A stretch of DNA of 64,000 nucleotides from Acidobacteriota bacterium (GTDB lineage Bacteria; Acidobacteriota; Terriglobia; Terriglobales; Acidobacteriaceae). The stretch is from NCBI GenBank assembly GCA_021781495.1, contig JAJXWS010000005.1, forward strand, positions 1-64,000, read 5' to 3'. The first letter of the stretch is position 1; each line of letters starts with the position of its first letter. Under the pieces are notes generated by a model. The model saw nothing but the letters and a program-made list of their open reading frames with translations, was not told the origin of the DNA and did not search any database. This document shows, one piece after another, positions 31,301 to 38,480 of this stretch. The position numbers and the translations under genes were made by a program.

Positions 31301-32140
31301 CTCGCGACGGCGACGGGCGGCCTCTTCCGCACGGGCGCGGGCCTGGGCGGCGGGAGGATTGAACTGCATCCAGATGGCGAGCTCCTCTTCGTGGAGGATC
31401 TCGGCGGCAATCATCAGGAAGCGGTCCATGCTCTGGCCGAGAAGAGGCTTCCACAGGCGGCGGATGAGGGCAAGCTGCTCGCTGAGGGAGCCGGGTGCGG
31501 AGGATGCGGGCGCACGGAGCAGATCAAGAAGGCTGACGGTTGTAGCGCCTTCGAGTGGCACCAGCGGCCGCGTGGCAAAGTATTCGGGAAGACCGCTGGT
31601 TACCTGCTGGTAGACGGTCTTTTCGACGAGGGGCTTGTCCTGGAACAGCTCTTCAAAAGGCTTGAAGGCCTGATTGCGATTGGCGGTCCACAGCATGACC
31701 AGCTCTTCCATGGCAGCGGCGCGATGGGGGACGCCCTCGGTGCTTCCGGACAGCCACTCGGCGGGGGTGAGTTCACCACGCATGACGCGGATGCCGGGGA
31801 AATGCTCCACGAAGGTGAGGAGAAGCTTATCGAGCTGATCCGCTCCGACGGTGGCGGAGAACCATCCGAGCGCGGCGGTGATGACCTCGGGATCGAATTG
31901 CTCACGGTAGCGGGCAAACAGGACATGGCTGGCCTCATCGATGAGCCCCATGGCAAAGAGTGCCCCGGCGTGGACGGCGCGGTCAGGATACTTGTCAGCC
32001 TGCCGGACAAGGTTCATCCGATGCGCAAAAGTGCGACAGGCTCCCAGGTCCGCAAAGACAACATTTCCCGTGTACGAAAACAGCGACTCCGCGAACTGAT
32101 AGCGTTCACGCGCCTCCCGCGAAATGTGAAATTCCATCAT
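28301..32140 (-). CDS. very large GH13-like alpha-amylase-family protein with extra N- and C-terminal domains
   Basis: 1279 aa; DMVPNHMG (region I), VIRFDAAMTL (II), LLLAEAFWLME (III), NFMSNPDE (IV, atypical). Confidence 0.85.
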   Translation of the reverse strand: MMEFHISREARERYQFAESLFSYTGNVVFADLGACRTFAHRMNLVRQADKYPDRAVHAGALFAMGLIDEASHVLFARYREQFDPEVITAALGWFSATVGADQLDKLLLTFVEHFPGIRVMRGELTPAEWLSGSTEGVPHRAAAMEELVMLWTANRNQAFKPFEELFQDKPLVEKTVYQQVTSGLPEYFATRPLVPLEGATTVSLLDLLRAPASSAPGSLSEQLALIRRLWKPLLGQSMDRFLMIAAEILHEEELAIWMQFNPPAAQARARAEEAARRRRERGEQQWPSIVSRSDVPVFGDPAHEYEKFSPDTAWMPSTVLIAKSTYVWLAQLSRQYGRSITRLDEIPDQELATLADRGLNSLWLIGVWERSRASRTIKQLCGNTDAVASAYSLYDYRIADDLGGEAAYINLRDRAYRHGIRLASDMVPNHMGIDSPWVVEHPEWFIAREHPPYPSYSFEGPDLSSDGRVEIKIEDHYFDQADAAVVFRRRDRSSGETRFIYHGNDGTSFPWNDTAQLDYLNPAVREQVIQTILHVARLFPVIRFDAAMTLAKRHYHRLWFPGPGSSGAIPSRAEYSMSQAEFNQHMPHEFWREVVDRVAAEVPGTLLLAEAFWLMEGYFVRTLGMHRVYNSAFMNMMRDEENAKYRSVIKNTIEFDPDIMKRYVNFMSNPDERTAIDQFGKGDKCFGVAVLMSTLPGLPMFGHGQIEGFTEKYGMEYQRPRYEESPDPWLVERHQREIAPLLKLRWLFAESSNFLLYDFFTPSGAVDENVFAYSNRTGNTSALVIYNNRYGSTHGTLDFSAAYADKATAQFRQRRIQEGLGVTGDPGVILAWRDSLTGLEYLRRANVLAERGLTLDLHAYQSHVFLDWRELRATADKPWDRLCDQLNGRGVPSLDEALEQLELQPVHSALLALLDPDLVRHMGDLAEQPATVVAVERHHNRERVEFFESAWQHCETLLQEAQSAYLSRVSGQKRPAAAPTSPGLLGPAFRERLRAAMRIPTVEALFSTPWTAAARRVLPSPSPQHTATAMWGPVLGWCALELLAESIDAERPAHAALDLFDRLRLREPFAQAFQALGDEGEEGWRAAARIKVVLLAGAGVLAEPQQAATPEPEEEVPATAAKAAEPARQPTTPEPQPPEEEEEEERVTLSPALWLDPDVRWLTGVHQAGEHNYLVREPYEELLWWMLMPSLLRLAGEAAPSRAEANRMAKTVEEALATAVAASYRVDALLGAEDTQPEAAAPEAEAIPADKEEVEGEVASAQSVSAVESMAGQSDIEEG

Positions 32141-32724
32141 CCGTGATGAGCTCCCCCGAGAATCGATACCGCTAAGTGGAAATCAATAATGTGGATGCCT
32201 ACGGCAAACTTCCGCGGGCTGACCCGGCTCGTTCGTCCGGCCGGTATGCAATCAAAGGGTAAAGTATCACCTCATAGCACTGCGGCGCTCTGAAGTTTTT
32301 TCCGGGTGCATTCTGCCGGGCACCCTCGCCCCCACTTCCCTTTTGCAGGCGGAGAAAGAACGCACGATTGTCTCATAGACCGCACTGCGATTCCGATAAC
32401 AGAATGGCGGGGATTTGTCCCGGTCAAACAGCTTCGCCCTGTTGCGCAAGATGGGACGGCCGAGCGCTGACTGAGACGGCGCGGCACCGTGTGCATGCCC
32501 CGGCACGTGCCAGCTGGACGGTGGTGTTGATGCGGGCTTTGGGGGCCGATTTAGCCGGATGGGGAGCCTTGCTGCCGGAGGAGGTACGGCGGACTCGACC
32601 ATTCCGGGCCGATACGATATCCTCACTATGTGCCCAAGTGGCATTCCACGTTGCAACAGCCATTTATGGCTGCCCGTATCGGGCGGGACCCTCTTGCAGC
32701 TTGTGGACGGTTGAGAAACCCTGC

Positions 32725-32816
32725 GGAGAGGTGGCAGAGCCCGGTTGAATGCACCTGACTCGAAATCAGGCATAGTCGTAAGGCTATCGGGGGTTCGAAT
32801 CCCTCCCTCTCCGCCA
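32725..32816 (+). tRNA. tRNA-Ser (anticodon CGA), CCA encoded
   Basis: Acceptor GGAGAGG/CCTCTCC, anticodon stem-loop CCTGA-CTCGAAA-TCAGG, long variable arm, GGTTCGAATCC T-loop, terminal CCA. Confidence 0.97.
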
Positions 32817-32954
32817 TCTTCCTGAAACCGCACTCTTCGAATACGACAATCCACACAATCCAAGCAACTTCGATCCGACCTGGCACGGCTGTGGATCGCC
32901 TGCGCGTGTCGCGGTCCGCGCAGGCTGCGCAAGAGGCCGGCAGAGCTGCTGGTT

Positions 32955-32990
32955 GTTTGAAAAATTGAACTTCTGTTCAAAGATTTGAAT
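32955..32990. promoter_or_regulatory. paired 16-bp palindromic operator/UAS upstream of histidine kinase
   Basis: GTTTGAAAAATTGAAC (32955-32970) and GTTCAAAGATTTGAAT (32975-32990). Confidence 0.7.
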
Positions 32991-33051
32991 AGCCGCCGCA
33001 AGTAACGATGCCCTGAATTCCGCAATCCTTTGCGTTTAGAGCCTTTGCGAT

Positions 33052-33068
33052 TTGGCAACAGACGTGCG
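33052..33068 (+). promoter_or_regulatory. candidate sigma-54 (-24/-12) promoter of histidine kinase gene
   Basis: TTGGCAACAGACGTGCG; GG and GC 12 bp apart. Confidence 0.65.
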
Positions 33069-33117
33069 AGTGTGTGGAAGAATGAACTCTGCCAGCCCAA
33101 AGCCCGGAGGTAATGCC

Positions 33118-34422
33118 TTGAAGGGACCGCCTGAAGGGGCCGTGGAAGGAATGAACCGTGCCGTTGTGGCGTCGGTCAACCTGGTGGTCCTGCTGGCTTT
33201 TTTCGTCACGCAACGCATCTTTGCCGGGATCGAGCAGGTGCCGTCCTGGGGCGTGCTGGGGCTGATGCTGGCCGCGGTGGCGGTGCGGGTGGCGGAGATT
33301 GTCTTTACGCAGCGCAGAGGCGGGGAGCTGCCGGTGGCGCTGGAGCGGCGCATGGCATTGCTCTCGGTTGGCTGGAACCTTGCGCTGGCGCTGCCGCTGG
33401 CTATTGTTTCGCGGGAGTCGGACACGCCGTACTTTGGCATGCTGCTGCTGCCGATTCTGGAGACGGCCATCTATTTTTCTCTGCCGGCGACGGTGGTGGT
33501 GGCGAGCACATCCTCGGCGATTTCGATCTTCTGGGTGGTGTTCGCGGGGCACTTTCACCCGCCGTTTGCTGTTGGGGAGATGCTGGAATCCGCCACGCTG
33601 GTGCTGATGTACTTTATTGTCGGCACGCTGGTGTGGCTGCTGATGGAGCGGATCCGGCGGCGGGGACGCATGTTGCGGCTGCATATGGCCGACCTGGAAC
33701 GCACCCGGAATCGGCTGATTGAGCAGGAGAAGCTGGCGGCAATTGGCAGGCTGGCCAGCTCGGTTGCGCACGAGATTCGGAACCCGGTGGCGATCATCTC
33801 CAGCGCGCTGGAGGCTTCAGGTTCGGAGGCGTTTCCGCCGAACGAGCGGGAAGAGATGAACCGGGTCGCCATGATGGAGTCCCGGCGGCTGGAAAAGCTG
33901 ACGACGGATTTTCTTTCCTACGCGAATCTTGGCCCGACGCGGTTTGAGCCGCTGGATCTTGGCACCCTGGCAGGGTATGTGGAAGGCATTGTGCGGGTGC
34001 AGGCGACGCAGAAGCAACTTCGGCTGGACATGGAAGCGGGCTGCGAGGATTCCTGCGTGGTGCATGGCAACGAAGGCCAACTGCAACAGGTGTTGCTGAA
34101 CCTGATGCGCAACGCGGTGGACGCGGCTCCGGAGGCCAGCACGATTCGCGTACGCGTGCAGCCGGAAGCCCCGGCAAGCGCGCGCATCACGATTGAGAAT
34201 GCGGGGCCGGCGATTCCCGAAGAGGCGGTTGGACGCATCTTTGAGCCATTCTTTACGCAGAAGGTGGGCGGAACGGGGCTGGGGCTGGCGATTGCAAAGC
34301 GCATTGTGGAACAACACGGCGGAACGCTTGAACTGGAGCGGAATGCAACCGACTGCGTGATGTTTGCCATCACGCTGCCGACGACGCCGCGGTGCGTGGA
34401 GGCGGCCGAAACAACGACATAG
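33118..34422 (+). CDS. membrane sensor histidine kinase (NtrB/ZraS-like catalytic core)
   Basis: About six hydrophobic segments; EQEKLAAIGRLASSVAHEIRNPVAIISSALE H-box; NLMRNAVDAAPE N-box; GGTGLGLAIAKRIVEQHGG. ORF opens at 33052; TTG 33118 has GGAGG upstream (33107-33110); ATG 33151 also possible. Confidence 0.9.
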   Translation: MKGPPEGAVEGMNRAVVASVNLVVLLAFFVTQRIFAGIEQVPSWGVLGLMLAAVAVRVAEIVFTQRRGGELPVALERRMALLSVGWNLALALPLAIVSRESDTPYFGMLLLPILETAIYFSLPATVVVASTSSAISIFWVVFAGHFHPPFAVGEMLESATLVLMYFIVGTLVWLLMERIRRRGRMLRLHMADLERTRNRLIEQEKLAAIGRLASSVAHEIRNPVAIISSALEASGSEAFPPNEREEMNRVAMMESRRLEKLTTDFLSYANLGPTRFEPLDLGTLAGYVEGIVRVQATQKQLRLDMEAGCEDSCVVHGNEGQLQQVLLNLMRNAVDAAPEASTIRVRVQPEAPASARITIENAGPAIPEEAVGRIFEPFFTQKVGGTGLGLAIAKRIVEQHGGTLELERNATDCVMFAITLPTTPRCVEAAETTT

Positions 34423-34431
34423 AAAAGGAGG

Positions 34432-35844
34432 ATGAGTGCAGGCATGGCGCGAGTCCTGATCGTGGAAGACGAACCGAATATGCGCAAGACCGTGGCGGCG
34501 CATCTGCGCCAGGATGGCCACTTGCTGGTAGAGGCTGCGACCATTCGCGAAGGACTGGCGGCGCTGGATGGGGACGACTTTGATGTGGTGCTGAGTGACC
34601 AGCGGCTGGGCGATGGCGAAGGCACGCAGATTCTGGAAGCGGCGCGGCAGCTGGATGCCTCGCTGGCCGTGGTGATGCTGACGGCGCACGGCAGCGTGGA
34701 GCTGGCGGTGGAGACGATGCGCAAGGGGGCCTTCGACTTCCTGACCAAGCCGTTTCTGGCTGCAAATCTGAAGGCTGTCATTCAGCGCGCAGCCCGGCAC
34801 ACCCAGTTGAATCGCGAGAACGACGTGTTGCGCACCACGGTGGGCAGGCTGGAGGGCGGCTCCGAGATTCGCGGGCACAGCCCGGCCATGCAGCGACTAC
34901 GGGAGATGATTGGGCGGGTTGGCGCTACGGACACCACGGTGCTGATTACCGGCGAGACCGGTACCGGCAAGGAGCTGGCGGCGCGCGCCATCCACCGCAT
35001 GAGCCGGCGCGCAGAGCGTCCGCTGATCAGCGTGAATTGCGCCGCGTTTACAGAGACGCTGCTGGAGAGCGAGCTGTTTGGCCACGAGCGCGGGGCATTT
35101 ACGGGCGCAGACCGCGTCCGGCAGGGGCTGTTTGAGGCAGCGCACGAGGGGACGCTCTTTCTGGATGAGGCAGGAGAACTTTCTGCCGCTGCGCAGGCCA
35201 AGCTGCTGCGCGTGCTGGCCGAGGGCCGGATTACGCGCGTGGGCTCAACCACGGCGCGCAAGGTGGACGTGCGCGTGATCGCGGCAACGCACAGGAACCT
35301 CCTGCGCGACGTGGAAGAGGGACGGTTTCGGCAGGACCTCTATTACCGGCTGGCGATTGTGCCCATCGCTGTTCCGCCGCTGCGCGAGCGCGCGGAGGAT
35401 ATTCCGGAGATTGCGGAGTTTCTGCTGCAGCAGATAGCGGGTGAGCTGAAGATTGCCCGGAAGCGACTGCACACAGACGCGCTGCAGCAATTGATGACGT
35501 ATGCCTTTCCGGGCAACGTGCGGGAGCTGCGCAACCTGCTGGAACGGGCATGCATTTTGACCAACGGGCCGGAGATCCTGTGGGTGGATCTTCCGGAGGC
35601 GGAGACGGGCGCGCCGATGGGTGAGATGAAGATGCCGCTGGCGGCGGGAGGCGCTCTGCCTGAGGAGCTGCCGCTGCGCGCCACGCTGGCGTCCTGGGAG
35701 CGCTCGATTCTGGAACAGATGCTGGCCCGGACGAACGGCTCGAAGGTGGAGGCGGCACGGCGGCTGAGCCTCTCCAAGAGCGACCTGAGCTACAAGCTGT
35801 CGAAGTATGGACTGATGAGCACGGCGGCGAGTTCAAAAATTTGA
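34432..35844 (+). CDS. sigma-54-dependent response regulator (NtrC family: REC-AAA+-Fis HTH)
   Basis: REC domain; GETGTGKELAARAIH Walker A; GAFTGA loop; C-terminal Fis-like HTH (KVEAARRLSLSKSDLSYKLSKYGL). Confidence 0.96.
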   Translation: MSAGMARVLIVEDEPNMRKTVAAHLRQDGHLLVEAATIREGLAALDGDDFDVVLSDQRLGDGEGTQILEAARQLDASLAVVMLTAHGSVELAVETMRKGAFDFLTKPFLAANLKAVIQRAARHTQLNRENDVLRTTVGRLEGGSEIRGHSPAMQRLREMIGRVGATDTTVLITGETGTGKELAARAIHRMSRRAERPLISVNCAAFTETLLESELFGHERGAFTGADRVRQGLFEAAHEGTLFLDEAGELSAAAQAKLLRVLAEGRITRVGSTTARKVDVRVIAATHRNLLRDVEEGRFRQDLYYRLAIVPIAVPPLRERAEDIPEIAEFLLQQIAGELKIARKRLHTDALQQLMTYAFPGNVRELRNLLERACILTNGPEILWVDLPEAETGAPMGEMKMPLAAGGALPEELPLRATLASWERSILEQMLARTNGSKVEAARRLSLSKSDLSYKLSKYGLMSTAASSKI

Positions 35845-35860
35845 ACGGCGTTCAAATTTC
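35831..35860. promoter_or_regulatory. palindromic operator/UAS upstream of czcCBA, overlapping regulator stop codon
   Basis: GTTCAAAAATTTGAAC (35831-35846) then half-site GTTCAAATTT (35850-). Confidence 0.7.
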
Positions 35861-35927
35861 TGTCCGCGCCGCACGTCCGCGCGACAGCGCAACCTATTGA
35901 TTTTCCTAATGCTTGGCGCCAGTTGGT

Positions 35928-35944
35928 TTGGTCATTCACGTGCA
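35928..35944 (+). promoter_or_regulatory. candidate sigma-54 promoter of efflux operon
   Basis: TTGGTCATTCACGTGCA; GG and GC 12 bp apart. Confidence 0.55.
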
Positions 35945-35958
35945 GTCATTGCTCGCGT

Positions 35959-37221
35959 ATGACGGGAACAACCTTTCAAACGGCGTTCCGGAGCAGAGTA
36001 CTGCGGACGCCCGTTCTTCTTCTATTTGTCGCGGCTGGGGCATTTTGTGCTCCGGCAGGTGCGGCGGAGGATCTGTCTCTCGACCAGGCTCTCAAGACGG
36101 CGCTGACGCATCGGTCGGAACTGCGAGCCGTGGATGAGCGGGAGCAGGCCGCGCAGGGACTTCGGCGGCAGGCCGGCGCCGTGCCCAATCCGAGATTCTT
36201 CTACCAGTCAGAAAACCTGCGGCCCGAGATGGACTTTGGGCAGAACGTGGATACGTATGTGTACGCTGTCCAGCCGATCGAGGTTTCAGGCCGTCGCGGC
36301 GCTCGCATCCAGGTGGCGCAAGGCGGCATAGGCCAGGCAGCGCTGAACCGCGACCTGCAGCGGCAGGAGATTGAGTACGCGGTGGCACAGTCGTTCTGGG
36401 ACGCGCTGCGGCTTGTGTATCTGCGCAAGCTTGCCGAGGAGACGCAGGGCTTCTATCGCGAGATGCTGGACTATCACCAGAAGCGCTTCAACGAGGGCAA
36501 ACTGGCGGCGGTGGATCTGATGCGCATTCAGCTGGAGTTTGCCCGCGCACAGACACGTGCCGAGTCAAGCCGGCTGGCCGAGGCACAGGCGATGCAGAAG
36601 CTGGCACAGGAGATGGGACTTGCGGTTCCGGGTGCGTGGGAACTGAAGGCAGAGTTTGAAGCCCTGAACGAGCCGCGACCGGAGGCCCTGACGGACAAGG
36701 CCTTTGAGCAGCGCATGGACGTAAAGCTGGCGGCGCAGAGGATCGAGGCCGCGCGCGCAAACCTGATGCTGCAGCAGGCACAGGGCAGGCCCGACCTGGA
36801 TATGGTGCTGGGCTACAAGCGCACGGCCGGCAACAACACCATGCTGGGCGGCATGCAGATGAATCTGCCGTTCTGGGACCGCAACCGGGGAGGCGTGCAG
36901 GCATCTCGATCCGATCTGGCCGCAGAACACTCTGCATTGACAGCAGCGGAGCTGAAGAGTGAGTCCGAGTGGAAGCTGGCGCACACGGCTTACCTGACGT
37001 GGCAGCGTGAGGTGAATGAGCTGTACGCGCCGATGCTGGCCCAGTCAAAGGAGATTGCGGGCATATCGCGGGCGGCTTATCGCGAAGGCGGACTGGACCT
37101 TCTGCGGCTGCTGGATGCCGAGCGGCTTCGCGTGGAGACGCAGACAGCCTGGGCAGAGGCGCTGGGCAACTATCACCAGAGCGTGCTGACGCTCCATTAC
37201 GCGGCAGGGCTTGAACCATGA
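35959..37221 (+). CDS. czcC: CzcC/TolC-like outer membrane factor
   Basis: Signal peptide VLLLFVAAGAFCAPAGA; OEP repeats; directly upstream of adaptor and RND pump. ORF opens at 35923; the true start may be further downstream. Confidence 0.85.
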   Translation: MTGTTFQTAFRSRVLRTPVLLLFVAAGAFCAPAGAAEDLSLDQALKTALTHRSELRAVDEREQAAQGLRRQAGAVPNPRFFYQSENLRPEMDFGQNVDTYVYAVQPIEVSGRRGARIQVAQGGIGQAALNRDLQRQEIEYAVAQSFWDALRLVYLRKLAEETQGFYREMLDYHQKRFNEGKLAAVDLMRIQLEFARAQTRAESSRLAEAQAMQKLAQEMGLAVPGAWELKAEFEALNEPRPEALTDKAFEQRMDVKLAAQRIEAARANLMLQQAQGRPDLDMVLGYKRTAGNNTMLGGMQMNLPFWDRNRGGVQASRSDLAAEHSALTAAELKSESEWKLAHTAYLTWQREVNELYAPMLAQSKEIAGISRAAYREGGLDLLRLLDAERLRVETQTAWAEALGNYHQSVLTLHYAAGLEP

Positions 37222-38474
37222 AAACGGCAACGGGGATTCGGGGAATGTACAAGATGAGCGGAACGAGACTGGCTGGCACGCTGCTGGCGGTGCTGGGGAT
37301 AGTGGCGGCGCTGAGCGGCTGCCGGGGAGCCAAGCAGACGACCCAGGCGACGCCGACCGAGGTAAAGGCAGCGGCTACGGATGCGACCGAAGTCGAGATG
37401 CCGCTGGCCGAGCAGAAGGATGTAATTGCCGTAGCCAAGGTGTTGCAGACGGACGAGCCTGAGCTGTTGCACTTTCCTGGCAAGATTGTGCTGCCGGACA
37501 ACGAGACGTGGCACGTGGGCGTGCTCTCCAACGGCCGCGTGGAGCGGGTGTATGCCAATCTTGGCGACTATGTGCAGAAGGGCACGGTGCTGGCCCGCAT
37601 GCACAGCCACGATGTGCACGAGGCGCGCGCCTCGTACGCGATGGCGCGGTCGGATGAGACTCGAATTGCAGCGGCCATGGCGCTGGCCCAGGTGAACTTT
37701 GACCGCGTTCAGAGGCTCTACGCACTGAAAGCGGCATCGGTTGAGCAAGTGGAGCAGGCGAGGCAGGAGCTGGTCAACGCCAAGGCCGAACTGAACAACG
37801 CCAAGACGGACGTAATGCGCAACAAGGTGCATCTGGAAGAGAACCTGGGCATTCCCGCAGACGCGCCTTTGGCGGGCGGCACGACGGAAAGCGAGCTCAT
37901 CCCGATTCTTGCGCCGGCCAGCGGATACATTCTGCAAAAGAATGCAACGCCAGGCACAACGGTGACACCGGGAACCGATGTCTTTGTGCTGGGCGATCTG
38001 AAGCACCTGTGGATGCTGGCATCGGTAGGACAGGAGTCTCTGGGCAAGCTCGTCGTTGGACAGCCCGCGGAAGTGAGCCTGCCGGGCATTCCGGGCAAGG
38101 CCTTTGCAGGAACGGTGAGCAACCTGGGACAGGCGTTCGACCCCACGACACGCCGATTGCAGATACGCATCCAGATTGAGGAGTCTTCTCCGCTGCTGCA
38201 TCCTGAGATGCTGGCGAATGTCGAGATCGAGGCCGGGTCGCGTCGACCGGTGATCCTGCTGGATCCGGGAGCCGTGCAACAGGTGAATGGGCAGGAAGCC
38301 GTGTTTGTGCGCGAGGCGCCGGACCGCTTTGCAGTGCGCGCCGTAAGAACCGGCGAGACGCTGCGCGGCAAACTGATCATCCTGGAAGGACTGCAACCCG
38401 GTGAGGAAGTGGTGACGCGCGGCGGCTTCCTGCTGAAATCGCAACTGATGAAATCCGCGATGCAGGGGGAGTAA
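37218..38474 (+). CDS. czcB: RND efflux periplasmic adaptor (CzcB-like)
   Basis: Lipoprotein-like ALSGCRG; HlyD-type barrel-sandwich; ATGA overlap with upstream gene. Confidence 0.9.
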   Translation: MKTATGIRGMYKMSGTRLAGTLLAVLGIVAALSGCRGAKQTTQATPTEVKAAATDATEVEMPLAEQKDVIAVAKVLQTDEPELLHFPGKIVLPDNETWHVGVLSNGRVERVYANLGDYVQKGTVLARMHSHDVHEARASYAMARSDETRIAAAMALAQVNFDRVQRLYALKAASVEQVEQARQELVNAKAELNNAKTDVMRNKVHLEENLGIPADAPLAGGTTESELIPILAPASGYILQKNATPGTTVTPGTDVFVLGDLKHLWMLASVGQESLGKLVVGQPAEVSLPGIPGKAFAGTVSNLGQAFDPTTRRLQIRIQIEESSPLLHPEMLANVEIEAGSRRPVILLDPGAVQQVNGQEAVFVREAPDRFAVRAVRTGETLRGKLIILEGLQPGEEVVTRGGFLLKSQLMKSAMQGE

Positions 38475-38480
38475 ACACAG

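Noticed and set aside
28733-32146. 1137-aa ORF antisense to the GH13-like gene
   Set aside because: Shadow ORF of a GC-rich gene; low-complexity Gly/Ala/Val/Glu composition and no domain, while the opposite strand encodes clear GH13 motifs.
35910-35930. Alternative -24/-12 candidate TTGGCGCCAGTTGGTT upstream of czcC
   Set aside because: Position 12 bp after GG is TT, not GC; the downstream TTGGTCATTCACGTGCA fits and keeps the 99-bp spacing.
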